Part shown: positions 8,078-16,231 of the stretch, piece after piece | Numbering within the stretch: the first letter of the stretch is position 1 | How the letters are laid out: each line of letters starts with the position of its first letter | Source: Paraflavitalea sp. CAU 1676 | GTDB taxonomy: Bacteria; Bacteroidota; Bacteroidia; Chitinophagales; Chitinophagaceae | Assembly (NCBI RefSeq): GCF_029223285.1 | Contig: NZ_JARHUJ010000002.1 | Coordinates: 186,001 to 250,000, forward strand | Direction of reading: 5' to 3' | Length of the DNA: 64,000 nucleotides | The notes under the pieces: model-generated | What the model was told of the DNA's origin: nothing | Seen by the model: the letters and a program-made list of their open reading frames with translations, nothing else | Databases searched by the model: none | Translations under genes and position numbers: made by a program

Positions 8078-9508
8078 TTAATGCCCCACATGGGCAAGTC
8101 CAAGGGCTTTGGAATTAATACGGGTAATAACATAATCAACTGCTACGCCACGATTGGTGCGGGGCGCCTCAATTGTTTTCTGTTCACCGGGAGCTACATC
8201 ATTAAACAACAACATTTGGGTTTTCACGATCCGTTTTTCGGGACCCAGGTAGCGAAGTTCCACTTCCACCTGATCCAGGGCATACAGGCTGTTGTTGGAG
8301 ATGGTGAGTTGCAGTTCTGAAATACCACCCAATACGCCGATCTTGTATTTATTGGCATCTACAGCCACTAATTGATGGATGTTCTTGCGTGTTTTTTCCA
8401 TGTCCGGACTGTTAGCGCCAGATCCATCTGCCTTATTGGCCACCAGAGCGGGCGTAACTTTTACGGTTTGGCGTTGCGACACATCTTTTACCGGTATCGA
8501 CTCTTTCAGAGATGATTCAGAAGCCGTTTGGGCTTTCGTTTCTTTGGCAGCGACCTGTTTCTTAGCGGCAGGCTCCTGGGAAGGGACTTGCCGTTCGGTA
8601 ATAACGGCTGGCGCTTCCTGAACGGTCTGCACGGTTTGCGTGCCGGTAGTTGCGATGTTTTGCGCCAGTTCGCGTTTTTGCCGGTCACGTTCCTGGATTT
8701 GTCTAACGAGCTGGTCGAGCGCTGCGTTGTCCTGTTGCTGGCGACTGTTGCTGATGACCAGACCGATGATAACACCGGCCAGCAGTAAACAGGCTGCCGC
8801 AATGCTGCGCATCACCAGTTTGTTGTTGCCCGGACGGCGTTGAGGCAGGTGGGCCAGCCTTTCGGAAGGCTGCGGATGATTTTGTTCAACGATCTCGGAG
8901 AAAACCGCTGCTGTGGGGGTAGCTTGCTCAATCGCCTGATTGATGACCGGCTTATCGGCCTTGCTGGCTGCCTGGCGAATCTTTTCCTCACGCAGGCGGG
9001 CAAACTTTTCATTCAGCAATTCGGCGGATGCCTGTTGTTGTGCCGCGGTTTCGTCTATAACTTCTTTGGGAAGGTCTGTTTGTTTGGTATTGACTGTGGA
9101 CGTTGTAATGATAGCTCTGTTGGATACACCGGCCGGCAGCGTTACATAGATCTTTTTGGCTGCGACGGGTTGCGTGGTAGTAACCACAACTGGTTTGTTG
9201 ACCACAATGGCTTCTACCGGCGCTTCTTCGGCAACGATGGGTTGAGCGATGGGTTGATTGACAGTTGCGATAACGGAGGTTGCGGTTGCCTGGTGCGCAG
9301 GTTTCTTTTTATAGAAACGGTCGTACGGCTGCTCTTCTACAACTGGTGCAAACGCCTTCAGTTCTTCGATCTCACTGGGGTAACGCCAGGCTGCACTTTT
9401 CCCGTCGAGCCACACTAAATCGTAGGCTTTAAGGCCTTTGCTTTTCAACTCCTCCACCGAGTAAGGCCCCGTTTGCTTGTTGTCGCGGAGTAATAAATAC
9501 TGGTTCAT
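8078..9508 (-). CDS. GYF_2 (DUF4339) domain membrane protein
   Basis: 476 residues. The first 60 residues form a GYF_2/DUF4339 module (MNQYLLLRDNKQTGPYSVEELK, then VWLDGKSAAWRYPSEI), a proposed peptide-binding domain. A long Gln/Ala/Thr-rich linker follows, one transmembrane helix near 232-252 (IAAACLLLAGVIIGLVI), a charged coiled-coil-like segment and a C-terminal beta domain of about 110 residues (YKIGVLGGISELQLTISNNS, VELRYLGPEK) resembling an FxLYD-type domain. So the N terminus is cytoplasmic and the beta domain periplasmic. Function unknown; it may sense or scaffold at the inner membrane. Start at 9508 gives the GYF module at the very N terminus. Confidence 0.75.
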   Translation of the reverse strand: MNQYLLLRDNKQTGPYSVEELKSKGLKAYDLVWLDGKSAAWRYPSEIEELKAFAPVVEEQPYDRFYKKKPAHQATATSVIATVNQPIAQPIVAEEAPVEAIVVNKPVVVTTTQPVAAKKIYVTLPAGVSNRAIITTSTVNTKQTDLPKEVIDETAAQQQASAELLNEKFARLREEKIRQAASKADKPVINQAIEQATPTAAVFSEIVEQNHPQPSERLAHLPQRRPGNNKLVMRSIAAACLLLAGVIIGLVISNSRQQQDNAALDQLVRQIQERDRQKRELAQNIATTGTQTVQTVQEAPAVITERQVPSQEPAAKKQVAAKETKAQTASESSLKESIPVKDVSQRQTVKVTPALVANKADGSGANSPDMEKTRKNIHQLVAVDANKYKIGVLGGISELQLTISNNSLYALDQVEVELRYLGPEKRIVKTQMLLFNDVAPGEQKTIEAPRTNRGVAVDYVITRINSKALGLAHVGH

Positions 9509-9719
9509 ATTTCATCGATAAGCATACACAAATGCTCAATAGCAATTGTTCAGGTACGACACTGGGTAGTTATTCAGGGGATTGGAGTTGGGAATGGAAA
9601 TTGGATGCTGAGGATTATTTCAAGAGTAATTGCAAGTTAACAACTTGCGCCCATTTATTTCAATAACCAGGCCGGATTTTATCATATATTTACAACTACT
9701 TCATTTATAGCATTTTTTT

Positions 9720-10784
9720 ATGGAAACACCAGGAGTTAGCCAGCTTTCGATCCCACTATCCTTACCCCGCCGAAATCAGGTGCCCGCCAACGGTATGACC
9801 GTGCTGGCCGGGGATATTGGCGGTACAAAAACCAACCTTGCCAGCTTCCGGGTTACCCCCGAAGGCATCCGCATGCAACAAACCGCCCGTTATGCCTCCG
9901 GCGAATACAAGTCGCTCACTTCCATCATACAGCATTTTTTGTCGGATTACGACCTGCCCCGGCCCGACCGGATCAGCCTGGGGGTAGCCGGCCCCGTGCT
10001 AAATGGTAAGGCAGACCTTACCAACCTGAGCTGGGTGCTCGACCAGACCGAAATTGGCCGGGAAACCGGCGTGAAGGAAGTGGTGCTTATCAACGACCTG
10101 GAAGCCATGGCTTATGGGCTGGCGGCGCTGCAGCCAGAAGATTTTATCACCATTCACCCCGGCAAATTGCCCGCGGTGGGTAATATGGCCATCATCGCCC
10201 CGGGTACCGGATTGGGCGAAGCCGGCCTGTACTGGAATGGCAAAGCTTATTTCCCTTTCCCCACAGAAGGGGGGCACTGCGATTTCTCGCCCCGTACCGA
10301 CCTCGATATGGAGCTCGCCAAATACCTGCAACAGGATGGTTCCGTGGTGAGCTGGGAGAAAGTGGCTGCCGGTCCGGCTGTCACGAGCATTTATACCTTC
10401 CTGCGCGACGTTAAGAAAAAAGAAGAGCCGGCCTGGCTTACCGAACAGCTGGCTACGGAAAAAGACGATTCTGCCGTGATCAGTCAGGCCGCCCTGCACA
10501 ACAAGGCGGCTATTTGTGTGGAAACCATGGACCTCTTCGTTCGCTATATCGCCCGCGAAACGTCTAACCTGGTGCTCAAGATGAAGGCAACCGGCGGGGT
10601 GTTCCTGGGCGGCGGTATTCCTCCTAAAATTGCTCCTTTGCTGCTACAAGCGTCCTTTTACCGGCACTATATGGATTGCGATCGTATGCAGCACCTCCTC
10701 GAGGGCGTGCCGATCCGGATCATCAAAAACGACAAGACAGGCCTGTTGGGGGCCGCCTGGTTTGGCGCCTTCGGCGAATGGTAA
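9720..10784 (+). CDS. glk: Glucokinase
   Basis: 354 residues. The ATP/phosphate motif LAGDIGGTKTNLA (about residues 28-40), the catalytic Asp in LINDLEAMAYGL, APGTGLGEAGLYW, TEGGH and GGVFLGGGIPPK match the bacterial Glk family (PF02685) rather than the ROK family, which would show a zinc-binding CxCGxxGC motif that is absent here. It phosphorylates glucose to glucose-6-phosphate with ATP in the cytoplasm. The first 27 residues precede the domain; an ATG at residue 27 (9798) would give the usual length, so the true start is uncertain. No sugar transporter adjoins it; it appears monocistronic. Confidence 0.88.
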   Translation: METPGVSQLSIPLSLPRRNQVPANGMTVLAGDIGGTKTNLASFRVTPEGIRMQQTARYASGEYKSLTSIIQHFLSDYDLPRPDRISLGVAGPVLNGKADLTNLSWVLDQTEIGRETGVKEVVLINDLEAMAYGLAALQPEDFITIHPGKLPAVGNMAIIAPGTGLGEAGLYWNGKAYFPFPTEGGHCDFSPRTDLDMELAKYLQQDGSVVSWEKVAAGPAVTSIYTFLRDVKKKEEPAWLTEQLATEKDDSAVISQAALHNKAAICVETMDLFVRYIARETSNLVLKMKATGGVFLGGGIPPKIAPLLLQASFYRHYMDCDRMQHLLEGVPIRIIKNDKTGLLGAAWFGAFGEW

Positions 10785-11009
10785 TAGCGGGGCTGTTCAT
10801 AAACGGGCGCCTCGGTAGCTCCTGAGGCCTGTTCAGGGACTGTTCGTTGCGTTTCGGCAACCAGCCTGGGCACGCAACTTGTTGATGAATGGAAAACAAT
10901 TACCGCTAATGTTACGTTACATTTGTCAAGGTGGTTGGGGTTGCCTGCGCTTGGGGCGCCAGCCCAAAGCCGCAACTATCCGGGATTCTAAATTCGAAAC
11001 AATTCAAGT

Positions 11010-13109
11010 ATGATTATGCGTAGTGGTTTTCAGTTGGCGATCTGTACCTGTTTGCTTTTGGTGGCTCAGTCTCCTTCCTCCTTCGCTCAGAAAAGTAAAG
11101 TGACCGAAAACGTCGATCTCGTTTTCCACAATACAACCGATATGTTGCAGCATATTCACTATGCGCCTAAAAAGCTCGATGATAAATTCTCCGCGCAGGT
11201 GTTTACTGCTTATCTCGAACAGCTCGATCCCGGCAAACGGCTGTTTCTCCGGGAAGACCTGCAGGAGTTCAAGAAATATCAATCGCAGCTTGATGATGAG
11301 ATGAAGGGCAAAGTGGTTCAGTTCTATAAGGTCGTCAATACCACCTTCCGTCAACGGTTGAAGGATGCAGAAACGACGATGGAAGAGTTGTTGAAACAGC
11401 CATTCAAATTCAATACGAACGAAGTCTATAATTCCAATACAGAGAAGCTCGATTATTGTAAATCGGTTGACGACCTGAATAAGCGCTGGCAGAATTACCT
11501 CAAATTCCAGGTGTTGGGTCAGTATGAGGACATGCTCGATATCCATGCGCGTGATACGGCCAATAAGCTAAGCGATGCGCAGATGGAAGAGAAGGCGCGC
11601 GAAACCATTCTGCGCATCGAGAAAAGGAATTTCGCCAACCTGCAGAAACTTACTACCGACGAAGAAGCTTTCAATACCTACGTCAACAGCATTACCAACC
11701 TGTACGATCCCCATTCAAACTATTTCCTGCCGGTAGATCGCCGCGAATTCCAGGAAAGCCTCAGTGGCGTGTACTATGGCATTGGCGCTTTGTTGCAGGA
11801 TATGCAGGGTAAGATCGGCATTGCCGAACTGATGATAGGTGGCCCAGCCTGGAAATCGGGCCAGGTCGAGAAAGGTGATGTTATTGTGAAAGTAGCGCAG
11901 GGCGGCGGTAAGCCGGCCGATGTGGCAGGGTTAGCCATGAGTGAGGTGATCAAGCTCACCCGTGGCCAGCAGGGTACAACGGTTACCATTACCTTCCGCA
12001 AACAGGATGGATCACTGAAAGACGTTACGCTGAAACGCGAAGCCCTGCAACTGGAAGATACCTTTGTGAAGAGTGCCATCATCGAAGACTCCGTGAAGCT
12101 GGGGTATATATCATTCCCGAAATTCTATACCGACTTCGGCGATGCCAATGGCCGCAGTTGTGCGGCCGATATGGCCCGCGAACTGGCACGTCTGCAACAA
12201 GAGAACGTTAAAGGTATTATCATCGATATCCGCGACAATATCGGCGGCAGCCTGGGAGAAGTGATCAATATGATCGGTCTCTTCATCAAGGAAGGTCCGG
12301 TGGTGCAGGTGAAGGGCCCCGTAGGCGAACCCTATGTTAGCCGCGTAAAAGGCAAAACAGCTTTGTACGACGGTCCGCTGGTAGTACTGGTGAATGAAAT
12401 GAGTGCTTCTGCGGCAGAGATATTTGCAGCTGCTATCCAGGATTATCACCGGGGCATCATCATCGGCAGCAGTTCTACCTATGGCAAGGGGTCCGTACAA
12501 CGTCCCTTCGGCATCGGTGACAACCGCGTAGGCGGTGGCAACCCCAATACCGACCTGGGTACCTTGCATGTTACTTTGCAAAAATATTACCGGATCACCG
12601 GCGCAGCAACGCAGTTGAAGGGTATTGAACCCGATATCAAACTGCCTGGTATCTACGAGCCATACAAGATGCAGGAAAAGAACAATCCTACCGCGCTGGC
12701 CTGGGATACCATTCAGGCCGTGCCCTTCGAAACCCTGGATGGCCAGGGCGTGATCAGTAAAACGGTAGCGATGGCCGGTCCGCGTATGCAGCAGGATACT
12801 ACCTTGCTTTCGTTAAGTAAAAACCTGCACTGGATGCAGAGCAGGAACGGCATTTATGCCCTCCAGCTCGATAAATACCGCACCCAGGAGAAGGAAGTGC
12901 AAACCAAGGTAGGCGAAATCAGGAAACAACTGGTATCGGCCAAACCAATGGGCGTAAAGAATACGACCGATATGGAAGAGTCGCTGAAGAGCAAGGAGCA
13001 GTTCAAGAACGAGAGCAATAAGGCCTGGATCAATTCATTGAAACGTGACCTGTTCCTGTCGGAGGCGGTGTACGTCATGTACGATTTCCTCAAGCTCGCG
13101 AATAGCTAA
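11010..13109 (+). CDS. prc: Carboxy-terminal processing peptidase (tail-specific protease)
   Basis: 699 residues, the length of the long Prc type. A signal peptide (ending near SFAQ) sends it to the periplasm. A helical N-terminal domain (about 30-230) precedes a PDZ domain (about 235-340: SLSGVYYGIGALLQ, GGPAWKSGQVEKGDVIVKV), then the S41 catalytic core. By spacing with E. coli Prc the catalytic pair is Ser467 (in EMSASAAE) and Lys493 (in TYGKGSVQ), one residue further apart than in E. coli. The C-terminal helical DUF3340-like part completes it. Prc trims or degrades periplasmic proteins and lipoproteins and affects cell-wall enzymes. An alternative start at the second Met (11016) is possible. 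A strong terminator follows. Confidence 0.92.
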   Translation: MIMRSGFQLAICTCLLLVAQSPSSFAQKSKVTENVDLVFHNTTDMLQHIHYAPKKLDDKFSAQVFTAYLEQLDPGKRLFLREDLQEFKKYQSQLDDEMKGKVVQFYKVVNTTFRQRLKDAETTMEELLKQPFKFNTNEVYNSNTEKLDYCKSVDDLNKRWQNYLKFQVLGQYEDMLDIHARDTANKLSDAQMEEKARETILRIEKRNFANLQKLTTDEEAFNTYVNSITNLYDPHSNYFLPVDRREFQESLSGVYYGIGALLQDMQGKIGIAELMIGGPAWKSGQVEKGDVIVKVAQGGGKPADVAGLAMSEVIKLTRGQQGTTVTITFRKQDGSLKDVTLKREALQLEDTFVKSAIIEDSVKLGYISFPKFYTDFGDANGRSCAADMARELARLQQENVKGIIIDIRDNIGGSLGEVINMIGLFIKEGPVVQVKGPVGEPYVSRVKGKTALYDGPLVVLVNEMSASAAEIFAAAIQDYHRGIIIGSSSTYGKGSVQRPFGIGDNRVGGGNPNTDLGTLHVTLQKYYRITGAATQLKGIEPDIKLPGIYEPYKMQEKNNPTALAWDTIQAVPFETLDGQGVISKTVAMAGPRMQQDTTLLSLSKNLHWMQSRNGIYALQLDKYRTQEKEVQTKVGEIRKQLVSAKPMGVKNTTDMEESLKSKEQFKNESNKAWINSLKRDLFLSEAVYVMYDFLKLANS

Positions 13110-13134
13110 GCGAAAGAACGCATACAACATAATC

Positions 13135-13172
13135 AAAGAGCCGGGAAGCTGATCCCCGGCTCTTTGCATTTT
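13135..13172 (+). terminator. Strong terminator after prc
   Basis: Perfect 11-bp stem AAAGAGCCGGG (13135-13145) with CCCGGCTCTTT (13155-13165), 9-base loop, then GCATTTT. The A-rich left arm could also serve the minus strand. Confidence 0.85.
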
Positions 13173-13267
13173 ACCGGCTGCTGGGTATGCTGCAACCGGG
13201 AGGCAACAGGTGTTTACCGCTACAATCGGTGCTTTAACCGGTATTTACCGGCGTCTGCCTAAACCCG

Positions 13268-13299
13268 CTTGCATCGCGGCGTTTGTGATCGTAGTTTTG
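13268..13299 (+). promoter_or_regulatory. Intergenic Bacteroidota promoter match with no gene behind it
   Basis: CTTG at 13268-13271, 20-base spacer, TAGTTTTG at 13292-13299: an exact -7 element at the right distance from a -33 element. There is no plus-strand ORF downstream before the convergent DUF983 gene; instead a hairpin-rich segment follows. Confidence 0.5.
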
Positions 13300-13343
13300 T
13301 TATGCCATGAAGCAATAATCACTAATAACTAATTACTCTTTTC

Positions 13344-13416
13344 CCGGTAGGTATAAAGGTGCACCCACGAGAGGTCGTCTGCTGAATGAAACATTCAGGA
13401 GAGGGCCTCTTACCGG
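13344..13416 (+). ncRNA. Candidate structured RNA or double-ended hairpin element
   Basis: Three nested helices: CCGGTA (13344-13349) with TACCGG (13411-13416); AGAGGTC (13370-13376) with GGCCTCT (13404-13410); TCT/AGA; and CTGAATG (13382-13388) with CATTCAG (13392-13398) closing an AAA loop. The inner three helices make one 17-bp rod with two G-G mismatches, stacked directly on the outer helix. A promoter match lies 45 bases upstream on the plus strand, and TTTT follows the structure. It may be a small RNA or a transcription stop for the minus-strand DUF983 gene, whose stop codon is at 13419-13421. No known RNA family was recognised. Confidence 0.4.
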
Positions 13417-13418
13417 TT

Positions 13419-13901
13419 TTACCAGGCATTCATGTGATCTTTATTGATGCGTTCGGGTTGCTCGGGCGCAATATTCTTCCAGTTGGGATCAAACCGTACG
13501 AAGAAGGCGATCCATATTGAGCGTGCGAGGCGCATGAGTATGGGTTGCAGACCAATGAGGATGATACCATTGACGGCCATCCAGTAAAAGAAACGGTTGT
13601 CCTGGGTGCTGAAACCGATCAGTACCCACCAGGCTACCAGGGTAGTTACGCTGATGGCGATCGATAAACCATAGCTTACATAACTGGAGCCGTAATAGAA
13701 TCCAACCTCCAGGTCGAAGGGCTGGGCACACACCGGGCAGGTTTGGTGCATCTTCATCGTCTTTTTCAGTTTGTAGGGATTGGCTTCTACAAACATGTTG
13801 CCGGTGCGGCAGCGTGGACATTTGCATTTGAATACATTCAACACGCTGGGATGTGATTCGCCGGAAGTATTGGCCATAACGGGCATATTTAAGTTGTCCA
13901 T
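13419..13901 (-). CDS. DUF983 family membrane protein with zinc ribbon
   Basis: 160 residues from the ATG at 13901. An N-terminal four-cysteine motif (CKCPRCRTGNMF, later TCPVCAQPFDLE) forms a likely zinc ribbon, followed by two hydrophobic helices (YGLSIAISVTTLVAWWVLIGF and MAVNGIILIGLQPILM). This is the DUF983 family, inner-membrane proteins of unknown function common in Bacteroidota. A longer start at 13943 would overlap the upstream AraC gene; the shorter start lies 14 bases after its stop. It probably forms an operon with that AraC gene. Confidence 0.82.
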   Translation of the reverse strand: MDNLNMPVMANTSGESHPSVLNVFKCKCPRCRTGNMFVEANPYKLKKTMKMHQTCPVCAQPFDLEVGFYYGSSYVSYGLSIAISVTTLVAWWVLIGFSTQDNRFFYWMAVNGIILIGLQPILMRLARSIWIAFFVRFDPNWKNIAPEQPERINKDHMNAW

Positions 13902-13914
13902 GATCGGATCATTT

Positions 13915-14799
13915 TCAATGAGAAAATTGTTTTCGGAACTCATCGGGCGTTGTGCCCGTATATTTTTTAAAGAACCGGTTGAAATAAGAGTTGTCCTGGA
14001 AGTTCAGGTTGTACGCCACTTCGGTAACCGTGAGGCTGGCATTTGTCAGCAATCTTTTCGCTTCGAGCAATACCCGGTCACGGATGATCTCGCCGGCTGT
14101 TTTACCCAGCAGGTCCTGGCACAGGGCATTGAGGTGATTGGGCGTTACATACAGCAGGTCGGCGTATTCTTTGGGCAAACGCATGGTGCGGTAATGTGTA
14201 TCGATGAGTCGCCTGAAACCTCTTAACAGCACCAGCTTTTGCTGCGGAATGCCTTTGTTGCTTTGCGCAGCGGCAGCCTCATCGACCAGCATGAACAGTT
14301 GCAGCAGCAATACGCGCACCAGGTCGGCCGCTTGTCTCCATTCGAGCGAAGCGTTGTGCAGCAGCGATTCGAACAGGGTAGCAGCCTCTTTATGAACAGT
14401 GGCCGGCAAGGGGCATACGCCCTCTTCGCTGATACCACTGAAGAAGGGAAACCTTTCAATGTATTGCGGATTCAACAGGAAGGGCTTGAAGAAGCTCTCC
14501 GAAAAGTTGATGATATACCCGTCGGCTTTTCCTTCAAAATGCCAGCTGTGCACCTGGCCGGGCGTCATGAAATACACCTGGTAAGGCTGTACGTCAAAAT
14601 TGGTGAAGTCGATGGAGTGACTGCCCTTACCCTTTGTGAACATGACCAGGTGATAGAAGGAATGCCGGTGGGGGAAATGCAGTTTGGCATAGTACTTATC
14701 CAGGTACAGCGACAGCCTGTCGGCCAGGAACTCCTCATTGGCGTCTTTTTCCTGGCTGATGCTGCAGATATCGTACACGGGTATCGGTTCCCTGGGCAT
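13915..14799 (-). CDS. AraC family transcriptional regulator
   Basis: 294 residues. The N-terminal half is a cupin-type ligand-binding domain (HFPHRHSFYHLVMFTKGKGSHSIDF, MTPGQVHSWHF), the C-terminal 100 residues are the AraC double helix-turn-helix (PKEYADLLYVTPNHLNALCQ and LTVTEVAYNLNFQDNSYFNRFFKKYTGTTPDEFR split over the end). Start at 14799 was chosen because an exact minus-strand -7 element (14817-14824) lies just upstream, inside the longer frame that begins at 14859. It is followed by the DUF983 gene 14 bases later. Its inducer and targets are unknown. Confidence 0.88.
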   Translation of the reverse strand: MPREPIPVYDICSISQEKDANEEFLADRLSLYLDKYYAKLHFPHRHSFYHLVMFTKGKGSHSIDFTNFDVQPYQVYFMTPGQVHSWHFEGKADGYIINFSESFFKPFLLNPQYIERFPFFSGISEEGVCPLPATVHKEAATLFESLLHNASLEWRQAADLVRVLLLQLFMLVDEAAAAQSNKGIPQQKLVLLRGFRRLIDTHYRTMRLPKEYADLLYVTPNHLNALCQDLLGKTAGEIIRDRVLLEAKRLLTNASLTVTEVAYNLNFQDNSYFNRFFKKYTGTTPDEFRKQFSH

Positions 14800-14816
14800 G
14801 CTGATGAATTGTAGCG

Positions 14817-14824
14817 CAAAGCTA
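14817..14824 (-). promoter_or_regulatory. -7 promoter element of the AraC/DUF983 operon
   Basis: On the minus strand this reads TAGCTTTG, an exact TAnnTTTG, 17 bases before the ATG at 14799. No clear -33 element at 19-21 bases was found. Confidence 0.4.
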
Positions 14825-15056
14825 CACTTGAAAAGTGCAATAATTATGGCATCATTCAAAGGATTGATGGTACTATTTACTGATTGAGGGTACGGGACGG
14901 GCGGAGCGCAGACATTGATGGCTGGGCAGGGGAGGGTTCGTCAGAACGGATCTGGTGCAGTGCAGTTTCAGTAGTCTTTTCTATTCGAGATTAGTAATGG
15001 CGCTGAGTATTACAAAGTTGTGAACAAAGGTCGGAATTGTTTTAAATTAGGGAAAA

Positions 15057-16133
15057 ATGCAAGTGAGAGATTTTTCTGAGGTGTTTTGGTATGGGGGTAG
15101 AGAGCCGGAGCCGAGAAGTCTCCAGTTAACTTGGTTACTGGAATTTGCTCGAAAATATTTGAATGTTTATCAAAATGTAAAGCCAGGTTGCCCCACCGTT
15201 GAATTGGATATTGTCAATAATTCGAAGTTTGAGGCTGCTGCTGCATCACGAGATGGTCGGTATTTTATTGGAATTAATAAGGGGGTACTAGAAATCGCAA
15301 GCAACATTTTTAACCGGATGCTTGCGAGTAATAAGCTATTTATTGACATAGGGGACCCCACTTTGGAAAGCGAAACAGTTAAAACGGTTTCGACTATTAC
15401 AGACTCAAAAGAGCTTGATAAAAAAGAATTTGTTGTTCCGAAAGACGGGTTAAGGAAGAAGTTTGCCGACGAACTATGTCGTCAACTTTTTAATTTTATT
15501 GTGTTTCATGAATATGGTCATATTTGTCACGGTCATAGTGATTTTATAAATGCATTGAATCAGGGAGAGGGGGTGATATATGATATGTTCGAAAGTGGCC
15601 AAATTGACTATCTGGATTGGCAAACAACGGAGATGGATGCGGACAGTTTTGCAACAAATGCTGGGGTGTATTTTTTGAGGGCTGTAACAAAAATGCCAGG
15701 GTTGGCCGCTCAAGAATTTAATCGGTTTTATGGCGATCTCAAATCTGCAATTAGAATCTGGATTTTCGCTGTCTATACATTTAATCGGATGTTTATTTTG
15801 AGGAATAATCAAAAGTCCCTTTTTCAAGAACATCCTCCACACAGTGTTCGAAATATGCTCATTATGAACAATGTTGTTGTAATTGCTAAGTTGTTTTATG
15901 GGGAGGAGTTTTCCAAAGAAATTGCAAAAGTTTGTTGGGATTCTGCTGTTGAGGTAGAAAAGGCTTTTGGTGAAATATCACAAGATGGAATCAATTGGTG
16001 GTCAATTAGATTTGCCTTGCAACCTGATCCTAACGATTTAAACAAGCTAATAAGGCACAATTGGAATAAGGTAAGGCCTTTGCTTGAGCCATTTGCTATG
16101 GTTCCTCTCCCCGCACTTGTTAATGAACAATAA
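15057..16133 (+). CDS. AT-rich putative zinc metallopeptidase, unknown family
   Basis: 358 residues, no signal peptide. The zincin motif HEYGH lies at 151-155 (followed by ICHGH, 156-160), and E192-M-D-A-D-S-F-A looks like the third zinc ligand segment of M78/M48-like peptidases. A second half rich in aromatic residues has no recognised domain; HPPHSVRN (near 262-269) is conserved-looking. The gene is visibly richer in A and T, and in codons such as ttt, aat and gaa, than both neighbours, and it stands alone between unrelated genes, which suggests horizontal transfer. Similar lone cytoplasmic HExxH proteins include the phage-exclusion protease Lit (U49) and ImmA/IrrE-type regulators; which, if either, is not decidable by eye. 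Confidence 0.65.
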   Translation: MQVRDFSEVFWYGGREPEPRSLQLTWLLEFARKYLNVYQNVKPGCPTVELDIVNNSKFEAAAASRDGRYFIGINKGVLEIASNIFNRMLASNKLFIDIGDPTLESETVKTVSTITDSKELDKKEFVVPKDGLRKKFADELCRQLFNFIVFHEYGHICHGHSDFINALNQGEGVIYDMFESGQIDYLDWQTTEMDADSFATNAGVYFLRAVTKMPGLAAQEFNRFYGDLKSAIRIWIFAVYTFNRMFILRNNQKSLFQEHPPHSVRNMLIMNNVVVIAKLFYGEEFSKEIAKVCWDSAVEVEKAFGEISQDGINWWSIRFALQPDPNDLNKLIRHNWNKVRPLLEPFAMVPLPALVNEQ

Positions 16134-16231
16134 ATAGGATAGAACGGACTGCCGCTGATGCCGGTTTCTGCCGGTAAATATTGCTGTGCGTTAATCGATT
16201 ATGTAGTAAATTCCCAAATCAATACTAACCC

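Noticed and set aside
8840-9418. 192-residue plus-strand ORF
   Set aside because: Antisense to the GYF_2 gene; Cys/Gly/Arg-rich noise composition.
15474-15842. 122-residue minus-strand ORF
   Set aside because: Antisense to the AT-rich zincin; composition follows the AT bias.
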